From Intestinimonas massiliensis (ex Afouda et al. 2020) (GTDB lineage Bacteria; Bacillota; Clostridia; Oscillospirales; Oscillospiraceae): a DNA stretch of 12,368 nt. Below the pieces are notes generated by a model. It did not search any database and was not told where the DNA came from. It saw only the letters and a list, made by a program, of their open reading frames with translations. Shown here piece after piece: positions 1 through 6,090 of the stretch (its first letter is position 1; every line of letters begins with the position of its first letter). The stretch is from contig NZ_LR131147.1 of the NCBI RefSeq assembly GCF_900626285.1, positions 2,186,713-2,199,080 of the forward strand. The letters run 5' to 3'. The position numbers and the translations under genes were made by a program.

Positions 1-161
1 GGAGCATGGCTGATTTCCCAGCTCTATACTGTCTGGCTGACCGCCATTTTTTGAAATGCACAGCGGTTTAATTTGGTGCACCCTTTTCCTTTGCTCGTTT
101 CCTTTGAAAGTTTTACTTGACTTTTGTTAGCAGGTCTTTTTCTCACACACAAAAAGAACGG
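1..161. other. Left flank without a supported gene
   Basis: This AT-richer stretch lies downstream of the cysteine hydrolase gene. In one plus frame it is open from base 1 to a TGA at 52-54, which could be the last 17 codons of a gene running in from the left, but nothing about the peptide is recognisable. It holds an 8-bp palindrome GGTGCACC at 75-82 and a 9-bp direct repeat TTTCCTTTG at 85-93 and 98-106. No convincing terminator for the hydrolase gene is visible. There is only a weak AT-only stem near 140-158 with no U-tract after it. Confidence 0.5.
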
Positions 162-860
162 TTACAGATTCTTTTCGATCAGGGCGATGGTCTCGTCGGT
201 GGAGAGCACATCGCAGTAGATGACATTCATGATTTTCAGCTCGGCATCGTGGAGCTCCATGCTGCCGGCGGCGCAGGCGTCCTCCACGCAGATCACCTTG
301 TATCCGGCGTCGGCCAGGCCGCGGATGGTACAGGCCACGCACTGGTCGGTGACGATGCCGGTGACCACCACCGTCTCGATGCCCATGAACTGCAGCAGGG
401 TCAGATAGTTGGTGCCGGTGGTGACGCTGTCGGTGGTCTTGTTCACCACGATCTCATTCTCTATGGGCTTGAGCTCGTCAATGATCTGGGCGGCATAGCT
501 GTTCACCGGCAGGAGCATGCCGTTCCACCCCTCGCTCTTCTGCACCGGGGAGCGGTCCTCACCGTCCTCCCGCAGGCAGGCGATCCGACCGTAGGTAACG
601 GTCATCTTGTTCTTGCGGAAGAAGTCCAGCAGCTTCTTGTTGTTGGGGATCACGATGTCGTCCAGACGGTCGTGGAAGGGAATCCAACGCTCCCACTCGC
701 CCTGGGCCTTGAACTGAAGGGCCTCGCCGAAGTCCCGCAGCACGAATTCGTTCTGCAGATCCACCAGCAGCAGAGCGGTCTTCTTGGGGTCAATTTTGGG
801 CTCAGGCACCTCATCCATGGTCTCATAATAAAAGCTGCGGTATTTTTCCTTGATCTTCAT
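162..860 (-). CDS. Isochorismatase-fold cysteine hydrolase (amidohydrolase)
   Basis: A 232-residue protein of the isochorismatase-like hydrolase superfamily. The family includes nicotinamidase, N-carbamoylsarcosine amidase, RutB and biuret hydrolase, which cleave amide or ureido bonds through a cysteine thioester. The expected triad is visible: Asp34 in LLVDLQNEF, Lys141 in VVNKTTDS, and Cys174 in GIVTDQCVACTIRGLADAGY, with the usual cis-peptide step at Val170-Thr171 just before the cysteine loop. There is no signal peptide, so it should be cytoplasmic. A helical N-terminal extension of about 28 residues precedes the first core strand; a similar extension occurs in ureidoacrylate/biuret-type members. 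The ATG at 858-860 is chosen because AGGAGG lies 7 bases upstream (868-873). It has its own promoter and a structured leader, and lies in the same direction as the AEC permease upstream, which could import its substrate. That link is inference. The substrate cannot be read from sequence: a pyrimidine, purine or ureide breakdown product is possible, nicotinamide less so. Confidence 0.9.
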   Translation of the reverse strand: MKIKEKYRSFYYETMDEVPEPKIDPKKTALLLVDLQNEFVLRDFGEALQFKAQGEWERWIPFHDRLDDIVIPNNKKLLDFFRKNKMTVTYGRIACLREDGEDRSPVQKSEGWNGMLLPVNSYAAQIIDELKPIENEIVVNKTTDSVTTGTNYLTLLQFMGIETVVVTGIVTDQCVACTIRGLADAGYKVICVEDACAAGSMELHDAELKIMNVIYCDVLSTDETIALIEKNL

Positions 861-870
861 GCCGGATCCT

Positions 871-900
871 CCTTTTTGTATGAAGCAGCATACAAAAAGG
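871..900 (-). repeat. 12-bp hairpin overlapping the U-tract and ribosome binding site
   Basis: CCTTTTTGTATG (900-889 on the minus strand) and CATACAAAAAGG (882-871) form a perfect 12-bp stem around the 6-base loop CTGCTT. Its 5' arm contains the terminator U-tract and its 3' arm ends inside AGGAGG (873-868). In a read-through transcript it would partly bury the ribosome binding site of the hydrolase gene. Confidence 0.75.
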
Positions 901-931
901 GCGCACCACGACCGCTTGTCGTAGTACGCCC
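892..931 (-). terminator. Intrinsic attenuator in the hydrolase leader
   Basis: On the minus strand a 14-bp stem (931-918 with 912-899; all positions paired, two as G-U) with a 5-base loop AAGCG is followed directly by UUUUUGU (898-892). This is a typical Rho-independent terminator. It lies within the leader, before the start codon, and would stop transcription unless the alternative upstream pairing forms. Confidence 0.8.
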
Positions 932-995
932 TTGTACCACCCCGGAGCCGTTGCGGATGTTACATTTCTTGTATTCCGCTGTATAAATATACTTC

Positions 996-1024
996 TTTAT
1001 ACCACAGCAGCCAGGCCATTGCAA
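996..1024 (-). promoter_or_regulatory. Sigma-A-type promoter for the hydrolase leader
   Basis: Reading the minus strand, TTGCAA (1019-1024) and TATAAA (996-1001) are separated by exactly 17 bases. This would start transcription near 988 and give an untranslated leader of about 128 bases. The promoter lies after the AEC stop codon, so the hydrolase need not depend on read-through from the permease gene. Confidence 0.65.
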
Positions 1025-1092
1025 GAGAAATATTCACTTTTGTTGTATCTTCCAGCTTTTATCCGTTTCCTTGGGTGTATTTTTATTCTACT

Positions 1093-2034
1093 TCACCAAG
1101 GTAAACCGCAAAACACACCGGCCAGCACCGCGAAGCAGGGGAGGGTAAGGATACAACACAGGGTGGTGAGGGTGACCAGCTGGGCGGCAGTTCCGGTATC
1201 CCGGCTGTAGAGCTGGGAAAAGATAGAGGTATAGCCGGCGGTGGGAGTTGCAGCCAGGATGACCAGCACGGTATACATCACCGGGTCCAGGTTCAGGGGG
1301 AGCAGGACCAGGGCCGTAAGCAGCGGGACCGCCGCCAGCTTGGCCAGGGCGGCGGAGTAGAGCAGGGGATTGCGGAAGGTGGCGCCCAGGTCGGCGGACG
1401 CCATCTGGGAGCCGATGACCACCATGGCCAGGGGAGAGTTCATGCTGCCCAGGAAGGCCACACCGTCTCCCAGGAAGGCGGGCAGGCGGAGATCCAGCAG
1501 AAACAGACCCACCCCCGCCACCGCGCCGAAGATGCCGGGATTAAAGAACATCTTCTTGACGGAAAACCCCTCTTTGCCGCCCATGAGCAGCACACCGTGG
1601 CTCCAGGCGAAGATGGTAAAGCCCACCTGGCCCATGATGGCGAATACCATGCCCTCATCGCCCAGCACCGCCTGGATCAGGGGCAGGCCCATAAAGCCGA
1701 TGTTGCCGTACATGACGCCGTAGCGCAGCACCGGGCGGGTATCCGCCGGCTGGCGGCGGAACAGAAGGCACACGGCCAGGGCCATGAGCAGGTAGAGTCC
1801 CAGGGTCAGGGCCATGCACAGGCCCATGATCTGCATCACCTGCACACTGCGGGGGATCTGAAGGGTATCGATCATCAGGCAGGGCACCACCACATACATC
1901 AGCAGATAGGTGACCTGGGACAGGGTCTCCCGGCTGAATTTGCCGGTCTTGGTGAGCACATAGCCCACGCCCATCATCAAAAACAGCGTTCCCACCTGGG
2001 AGGCAACCAGCAGGAAGTTTTCCGCCACATCCAA
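1093..2034 (-). CDS. AEC (auxin efflux carrier) family transporter
   Basis: An integral membrane protein of up to 313 residues with about ten hydrophobic segments in two five-helix halves, the layout of the AEC family in the bile/arsenite/riboflavin transporter fold. Family-typical motifs are NIGFMGLPL (residues 111-119), in the fourth helix, and AATPTAGYTSIFSQLY (261-276), in the second half. Bacterial members move small organic acids such as malate, lactate or malonate; the substrate here is not readable. The start is uncertain. The TTG at 2032-2034 begins only 3 bases after AGGAG, while an in-frame GTG at 2026-2028 has 9-base spacing and is the better start (311 residues). The next ATG is out of frame. 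A promoter lies just upstream and is divergent from the ABC exporter. No terminator is visible after the stop, so read-through into the hydrolase leader is possible. Confidence 0.9.
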   Translation of the reverse strand: MDVAENFLLVASQVGTLFLMMGVGYVLTKTGKFSRETLSQVTYLLMYVVVPCLMIDTLQIPRSVQVMQIMGLCMALTLGLYLLMALAVCLLFRRQPADTRPVLRYGVMYGNIGFMGLPLIQAVLGDEGMVFAIMGQVGFTIFAWSHGVLLMGGKEGFSVKKMFFNPGIFGAVAGVGLFLLDLRLPAFLGDGVAFLGSMNSPLAMVVIGSQMASADLGATFRNPLLYSAALAKLAAVPLLTALVLLPLNLDPVMYTVLVILAATPTAGYTSIFSQLYSRDTGTAAQLVTLTTLCCILTLPCFAVLAGVFCGLPW

Positions 2035-2058
2035 CAGCTCCTTTTTTCAAACAGTACC

Positions 2059-2086
2059 ATTATACTGATTTCCCCGGAAATTGCAA
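2059..2086 (-). promoter_or_regulatory. Promoter of the AEC gene with a dyad in the spacer
   Basis: On the minus strand TTGCAA (2086-2081) and a perfect TATAAT (2064-2059) are 16 bases apart. The spacer carries an inverted repeat ATTTCC-n2-GGAAAT (2068-2081), a good place for a repressor or activator dimer. Its edge touches the -35 box, which lies only 5 bases from the -35 of the divergent ABC promoter. Confidence 0.65.
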
Positions 2087-2091
2087 ACAGG

Positions 2092-2121
2092 TTGACAAAG
2101 TATTCCGGTGGGAGATATACT
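2092..2121 (+). promoter_or_regulatory. Promoter of the ABC exporter gene
   Basis: TTGACA (2092-2097) and TATACT (2116-2121) are separated by 18 bases, a near-consensus sigma-A promoter. It points away from the AEC promoter, so the two share about 60 bases of control region. Transcription should start near 2128. Confidence 0.7.
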
Positions 2122-2129
2122 GAGCTTTG

Positions 2130-2170
2130 CCTCCTTCAAAGGAGATTTCATAATATATAAGGAAAGGAGG
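2130..2170 (+). promoter_or_regulatory. ABC leader with anti-Shine-Dalgarno and decoy
   Basis: CCTCCTT (2130-2136), at the predicted 5' end of the mRNA, is exactly complementary to the ribosome binding site AAGGAGG (2164-2170). A second copy, AAGGAG (2139-2144), lies next to it and can form a small CTCCT/AGGAG hairpin instead. The leader could therefore hide or expose the ribosome binding site. The pairing is visible; the regulatory role is inference. Confidence 0.4.
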
Positions 2171-2177
2171 GCCGCCC

Positions 2178-3923
2178 ATGGCCGGAAATAAGGACGGATA
2201 TCTGAAGATTTTCGTCTCCTACTACAAGCCCCACTGGAGGCTCTTTTTATTGGATATGGTGTGCGCCCTGTGCATCTGTATCGTGGACCTGCTGTTCCCC
2301 ATGGTGTCCCGCTGGTCCATGCAGACCCTGCTGCCCCAGAAGCTGTTCACTACCTTCTTCGCCGTCATGGCCGCTCTCATCGGGGCCTATGTGCTCAAGG
2401 GAGTGCTCTACTACATCGTCACCTACTGGGGCCACCTGCTGGGGGTGCGGATGGAGGCGGACATCCGCCGGGACCTGTTTGCCCACATGCAGGACCTGTC
2501 CTTCTCCTTCTACGACAAGAACCGCACCGGCCAGCTGATGAGCCGGGTCACCGGCGACCTGTTCGAGATCACCGAGTTGGCCCACCACGGCCCGGAGGAC
2601 CTGTTCATCTCCTCGGTGACCATCCTGGGGGCCTTCTGCATCATGCTCACTGTCCAGTGGAAGCTGGCCCTGGTGGTGTTCGCCGTCATTCCCATCTTCA
2701 TTCTCTATACCGCTCTTACCCGCAAAAAAATGATGCGGGCCTCCACCGAGGTAAAAGCCAAGCTGGCGGGCATCAACGGGGAGGTGGAGTCCTCCATCTC
2801 CGGCATGCGCACCGCCAAAGCTTTTGCCAATGAGCAGGCCGAGAGCGCCAAATTCGCCGCCGCCAACGACCAGTTCCGCTCCGCCAAGCGGGGCTACTAC
2901 CGCACCATGGCCTTCTACCAGTCGGGGATGGAGTTCTTTATGGGCATCCTGTCCGCCCTGGTCATCGCCTTCGGCGGCTACCTCATTATGAAGGGGCAGA
3001 TGGACTTCATCGACCTGACCACCTTCGCCCTGTACGTCACCACCTTCATCACCCCCATCCGCAAGCTGTCCGCCTTCGTGGAGCAGTTCATGCAGGGCAT
3101 GGCCGGCTTCAAGCGGTTCGTGGAGCTGATGCGGGTGGAGCCCGACATCAAGGATTCCCCCGACGCCAAGCCCCTGGAGCACGTGAAGGGGGACATTCTG
3201 GTGGACGACGTGACCTTCCGGTACGAATCCTCCCCCGAGCCGGTGCTGGACCATGTGTCCCTCCACATCAGCCCCGGGGAAACGGTGGCGGTGGTGGGCC
3301 CCTCCGGCGGCGGCAAGTCCACTCTGTGCCAGCTGATCCCCCGGTTCTACGACGTCACCTCCGGCCGGGTGCTGGTGGACGGCCAGGACGTGCGCACCCT
3401 CCAGCAGCGCTCCCTCCGGGAGCACATCGGCATCGTCCAGCAGGACGTGTTCCTCTTTGCCGGCTCCATCTACGACAACATCCGCTACGGCCGGCCCGAC
3501 GCCACCGAGGCGGAGGTGGTGGAGGCCGCGAAGCGGGCGGAGATCTACGACGACATCATGCAGATGCCCGACGGCTTCCAGACCCAGGTGGGGGAGCGGG
3601 GCGTGCTGCTGTCCGGCGGCCAGAAGCAGCGGGTGTCCATCGCCCGGATCTTCCTCAAGGACCCGCCCATCCTCATTCTGGACGAGGCCACCTCCGCCCT
3701 GGACAGCGTCACCGAGGCCCGCATCCAGTCCGCCTTTGAGGAACTGGCCCAGGGCCGCACCACCCTTATCATCGCCCACCGGCTGTCCACCATCCGCTCC
3801 GCCAAGCACATCATCGTCATCGACGGCTGCGGCATCGCCGAGGAGGGCACCCACGAGGAGCTGATGGCCAAGGGCGGCGAATACGCCAAGTTATACAGCA
3901 TCCAGAAATCAATTCCCGTATAA
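2178..3923 (+). CDS. ABC-type exporter, fused membrane and ATPase domains
   Basis: A 581-residue half-transporter of the type I exporter class (MsbA/BmrA-like). Residues about 1-310 form the six-helix membrane domain, with long cytoplasmic helices including the FSFYDKNRTGQLMSRVTGD coupling region near residue 110. Residues about 335-575 form the ATPase. All ATPase motifs are intact: Walker A GPSGGGKST (374-382), the IVQQD Q-loop, signature LSGGQ (478-482), Walker B ILILD with Asp502 and catalytic Glu503, the SALD D-loop and His534 in IAHRLS. It is a single gene with no partner subunit next to it, so it probably works as a homodimer exporting a lipid, drug or peptide; the substrate is not readable. 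The start follows AGGAGG (2165-2170) by 7 bases. Length is normal for the family, and the gene ends at a strong terminator. Confidence 0.95.
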   Translation: MAGNKDGYLKIFVSYYKPHWRLFLLDMVCALCICIVDLLFPMVSRWSMQTLLPQKLFTTFFAVMAALIGAYVLKGVLYYIVTYWGHLLGVRMEADIRRDLFAHMQDLSFSFYDKNRTGQLMSRVTGDLFEITELAHHGPEDLFISSVTILGAFCIMLTVQWKLALVVFAVIPIFILYTALTRKKMMRASTEVKAKLAGINGEVESSISGMRTAKAFANEQAESAKFAAANDQFRSAKRGYYRTMAFYQSGMEFFMGILSALVIAFGGYLIMKGQMDFIDLTTFALYVTTFITPIRKLSAFVEQFMQGMAGFKRFVELMRVEPDIKDSPDAKPLEHVKGDILVDDVTFRYESSPEPVLDHVSLHISPGETVAVVGPSGGGKSTLCQLIPRFYDVTSGRVLVDGQDVRTLQQRSLREHIGIVQQDVFLFAGSIYDNIRYGRPDATEAEVVEAAKRAEIYDDIMQMPDGFQTQVGERGVLLSGGQKQRVSIARIFLKDPPILILDEATSALDSVTEARIQSAFEELAQGRTTLIIAHRLSTIRSAKHIIVIDGCGIAEEGTHEELMAKGGEYAKLYSIQKSIPV

Positions 3924-3924
3924 G

Positions 3925-3960
3925 AAAAAGGAGGAGCGGCGCTGCCGCTCCTCTTTTTTA
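3925..3960. terminator. Bidirectional intrinsic terminator, ABC exporter / MBL hydrolase
   Basis: A perfect 10-bp stem GAGGAGCGGC/GCCGCTCCTC (3931-3940 with 3944-3953) has a 3-base loop. On the plus strand it is followed by TTTTTT (3954-3959). On the minus strand it is followed by CTTTTTC, from the AAAAAG at 3925-3930. It can stop both convergent genes, and the TAA of the MBL gene (3960-3958) sits inside the plus-strand T-run. Confidence 0.88.
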
Positions 3961-4941
3961 TACCGCCTGATAGCGGTTTTGTCCGTCCTCCACCTTGCAG
4001 GTAATCCGGCCCTCCACCATCAGCCGGTCCAGGTGGGACATGCACTCACCCACGGCAAACCACTTCTGGGCCACCGGGAACTCCGCCCAGTTTCTGGCCC
4101 GGATCTTCCAGGTCATATGGCCCGCCAGCTCATAGGCCCCGGCGCCGGGGTGGGTCTTGACCGCCTGGAAGGCCTCCTCCAGCCGCTGGCGGTGGTGCTC
4201 CTTCAGCTGGTCCACCCGCTGGGCCAGGTCTCCGCTCTCCCGGTGGCCGGGGAGGGAGCGGACAGGGGCGTAGGCCCGGATGGCGTCCAGGCTCTCCAGA
4301 TAGGAGCCCAGAGCGTCGGGCATGTCCGTCCAGGCGGTGATATTGGGGGTGATGTCGAAGAGCACATGGTCACCCAGAAGCATCAGCCCCTCCTTTTCCA
4401 GCCAGAAGCACATCTGGCCGGGGGTGTGTCCGGGCATCAGCAGGGCCCGGAGCTGGAAGCCGCCGGCCTCCAGCACCTGGCCATCCTCCAGGCTCTCATA
4501 GTGGCCGCCCTCCGGCGGAGCCATGGACCGGGCGGGGTTGGTGTGCTCCATATCCTTTAACAGCTCTGTGGGAAAGCCCTCCTGCTGGAAACGGAGGGTC
4601 AGCTTGTCCCACTGGGCGGCCCGCTGCTCCTTGGTGCAGTCCAGGGCGGGTCGGTCGATGGCGCTGACAAAAATGGTGCCCTTTTCTCCCGCCGCCTCAG
4701 GGGCCAGGCCGGAGTGGTCGGAGTGGAGGTGGGTGAGCAGCACATCTACGTCGCCGGGGGCCAGCCCCAGCTCCTTCAGCTGGGAAAAGAGGGCCTGACG
4801 GCAGGGCTCCTGGCGGAAGCCGGTATCCACCAGCAGGCAACGGTCCTTGCCCCGGATCAGATAGGCGTTGAGCTCCTTCAGGGGGTTGCCCGGCAGGGGC
4901 ACGGGCAGGCGGTACAGATTGGGAATGATCTCCTGTGGCAT
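3958..4941 (-). CDS. MBL-fold metallo-hydrolase
   Basis: A 327-residue metallo-beta-lactamase-fold hydrolase with a complete two-metal site: HLHSDH (71-76), His172 in MPGHTPG, Asp191 in LLGDH, and His233 in LPGHR. This order and spacing fit the glyoxalase II/LACTB2-like branch. The last 80 or so residues look like the extra helical or winged-helix domain of that branch, which packs near the active site. It has no signal peptide, so it is probably cytoplasmic. Likely chemistry is hydrolysis of a thioester, lactone or phosphodiester; the substrate cannot be assigned. The ATG at 4939-4941 has AAGGAG 10 bases upstream. It is convergent with the ABC exporter and divergent from ylmH, so it probably forms a single-gene unit. 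Confidence 0.9.
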   Translation of the reverse strand: MPQEIIPNLYRLPVPLPGNPLKELNAYLIRGKDRCLLVDTGFRQEPCRQALFSQLKELGLAPGDVDVLLTHLHSDHSGLAPEAAGEKGTIFVSAIDRPALDCTKEQRAAQWDKLTLRFQQEGFPTELLKDMEHTNPARSMAPPEGGHYESLEDGQVLEAGGFQLRALLMPGHTPGQMCFWLEKEGLMLLGDHVLFDITPNITAWTDMPDALGSYLESLDAIRAYAPVRSLPGHRESGDLAQRVDQLKEHHRQRLEEAFQAVKTHPGAGAYELAGHMTWKIRARNWAEFPVAQKWFAVGECMSHLDRLMVEGRITCKVEDGQNRYQAV

Positions 4942-4976
4942 GGGGTATAGTCTCCTTGTTGTGTTTTTTGTATTTG

Positions 4977-5009
4977 ATTATATACGATTTCTCCCGGATA
5001 TGCTATACT
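4977..5009. promoter_or_regulatory. Overlapping divergent promoters, MBL hydrolase and ylmH-like gene
   Basis: On the plus strand TGCTATACT (5001-5009) is an extended -10 for the ylmH-like gene, with no good -35, which extended -10 promoters tolerate. On the minus strand TATAAT (4982-4977) serves the MBL gene, but the hexamer 17 bases upstream (5005-5000) is poor and overlaps the opposing -10. The two promoters would probably compete for polymerase. Confidence 0.5.
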
Positions 5010-5031
5010 GAGTTTCCGAAGGAGGGAGAAC

Positions 5032-5829
5032 ATGACCAAGACGGAACTGCTGAACAAGCTGGCCGGAGACGGGGAGGAGCGCATGCTGCTGGCCCGGGCC
5101 CTGGACAAGCTGGAGCTGGCCCAGAACCGGGGCATCCCCAGCCACACCGGCTTTCTCTCCCCCCATGAGCGCTCGGCGGTGGAGGGCCTCATCCACGCCT
5201 CCGGCTGGCCCCGGCATCTGTTTTACGGCGGCTTTGCCGACGCGGAGCGGACGGTGTGCGCCTTCCTCCCCGACTGGCTGGAGGAGGAGGACTGGCGGAC
5301 CGGCCCTGAGTACTGCCCCATCCGGGCCATCCGGTGCACCTGGACCGGCGGCAAGCTGACCCACCGGGACTTCCTGGGGTCCATTCTGGGCCTGGGCCTG
5401 GACCGGGAGAAGGTGGGAGACCTGCTGGTGGGGGAGGGCACCTGCGACGTGCTGGCCCTGGAGGATGTGGCGGAGTTCCTGCTGCTCCATCTGGACCAGG
5501 CGGGCCGGGTACGGCTGAAGGTAAGCCCCATCTCCCTGGAGGAGATCTCCCCCCCGGCGGTACAGGTCAAGACCGTCCGGGACACCGTCAGCTCCCTGCG
5601 GCTGGACGCGGTGGCGGCCTCCGGCTTCTCCATGTCAAGGGGCAAGGCCGCCGACCTGATCTCCTCCGGCAAGGTGCAGCTCAACCACCAGGAGTGCGTC
5701 AAGCCCGACCGGCCGGTGAATGAGGGGGACACCATCTCCTGCCGGGGGTTCGGCAAGTGCGTGGTAAAACAAGTGGGCGGCCCGTCCAAAAAGGGGCGCA
5801 TTATGATTGAATTGGAGCGGTATGTATAA
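5032..5829 (+). CDS. ylmH: YlmH-family S4-domain RNA-binding protein
   Basis: A 265-residue protein matching the YlmH layout: an N-terminal alpha/beta region, the family hallmark around THRDFLGSILGLGLDREKVGD (110-130), and a C-terminal S4 RNA-binding domain (about 188-247: SLRLDAVAASGFSMSRGKA, then SGKVQLNHQ and a GDTIS turn). YlmH is linked to ribosome-associated quality control as a functional relative of RqcP, and in Bacillus its gene sits in the division cluster beside sepF and divIVA. Here none of those neighbours is present. The start is supported by AAGGAGGG (5019-5026) 5 bases upstream, and length matches the family. The TAA overlaps the ATG of the next gene by one base, so the two are co-translated. 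Assignment to the family is firm; the exact role in this organism is by analogy. Confidence 0.88.
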   Translation: MTKTELLNKLAGDGEERMLLARALDKLELAQNRGIPSHTGFLSPHERSAVEGLIHASGWPRHLFYGGFADAERTVCAFLPDWLEEEDWRTGPEYCPIRAIRCTWTGGKLTHRDFLGSILGLGLDREKVGDLLVGEGTCDVLALEDVAEFLLLHLDQAGRVRLKVSPISLEEISPPAVQVKTVRDTVSSLRLDAVAASGFSMSRGKAADLISSGKVQLNHQECVKPDRPVNEGDTISCRGFGKCVVKQVGGPSKKGRIMIELERYV

Positions 5830-6035
5830 TGGATCAGGAAAAAATCAAGCGCATCAACGAGCTGGCCAAAAAGGCCAAGACACCCCAGGGTCTGACCCCG
5901 GAGGAGATGGTGGAGCGGGACCTGCTGCGGCAGGAGTATGTGGCCGCCTACCGGGAGAACCTGGTGGCCCAGCTGGAGAACACCGTCATCGTGGAGCCCG
6001 ACGGCACCCGGCACAAGCTGGGCAAAAAGCCGTAA
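5829..6035 (+). CDS. DUF896 (YnzC-like) small protein
   Basis: A 68-residue, mostly helical, charged protein. It has the DUF896 pattern: IKRINELAKKAKTPQGLTPEE (about 6-26), then RDLLRQEYVAAYRENLVAQLE (30-50), and a short basic tail. Bacillus YnzC, a small family member, folds as a helical hairpin; its function is unknown, although members have been seen among SOS-linked or stress-linked small proteins. There is no signal peptide or membrane segment. Its ATG (5829-5831) uses the last base of the ylmH TAA, and a weak GGAG lies about 10 bases upstream, so translation probably depends on the preceding gene. The pair ends at a strong terminator. It may be an RNA or ribosome-related partner of YlmH, but only co-transcription supports that. 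Confidence 0.85.
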   Translation: MDQEKIKRINELAKKAKTPQGLTPEEMVERDLLRQEYVAAYRENLVAQLENTVIVEPDGTRHKLGKKP

Positions 6036-6043
6036 GCACGCAA

Positions 6044-6083
6044 AAAAATACCGCTCTCCGGTATGCCGGAGAGCGGTATTTTT
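6044..6083. terminator. Bidirectional intrinsic terminator, DUF896 / HtrA-like protease
   Basis: An 18-bp perfect inverted repeat (6044-6061 with 6066-6083) has a 4-base loop. Its inner 11 bp are CCGCTCTCCGG/CCGGAGAGCGG, flanked by A-rich and T-rich arms. Each strand therefore has a GC-rich stem followed by a U-tract. It lies between the convergent DUF896 and protease genes and should end both. Confidence 0.9.
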
Positions 6084-6090
6084 GATTCTG

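Larger units (their letters stand above)
868..988 (-). promoter_or_regulatory. Structured leader RNA with antiterminator/terminator switch
   Basis: Four elements follow each other on the transcript. A hairpin with GCGGA/UCCGC (975-979 with 953-957) and an inner UACA/UGUA stem comes first. Then comes GGGGUGGUAC (943-934), which resembles the core of a T-box. GUGGUAC (940-934) can pair with GUACUAC (927-921) as a 7-bp antiterminator. That same GUACUAC is the 5' strand of a 14-bp terminator (931-918 with 912-899). The two folds exclude each other, as in attenuating riboswitches. The full T-box consensus (ACCGCG after GGUGGN) is absent, and the room downstream of the predicted promoter is too short for a canonical Stem I. 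The ligand is therefore unknown, and this could be a small riboswitch, a reduced T-box or a protein-controlled leader. Confidence 0.6.

Noticed and set aside
85..106. Direct repeat TTTCCTTTG as a regulatory array
   Set aside because: Two copies of a low-complexity pyrimidine-rich word, without any gene or promoter that it could serve.
1..116. Short open frames at the left edge as a partial gene
   Set aside because: Seventeen to twenty codons in two frames with no recognisable sequence and no terminator after them; too little to support a gene.
861..1092. A full canonical T-box riboswitch before the hydrolase gene
   Set aside because: Only GGGUGGUAC is present. ACCGCG is missing, and I could not find a Stem I with its AG bulge and specifier loop, although a start further upstream cannot be excluded without a covariance search.
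2247..3854. 535-residue open frame antisense to the ABC exporter
   Set aside because: It is the mirror of a GC-rich coding frame: rich in Gly, His, Val and Asp, with no recognisable domain. The plus-strand frame has every ABC motif.
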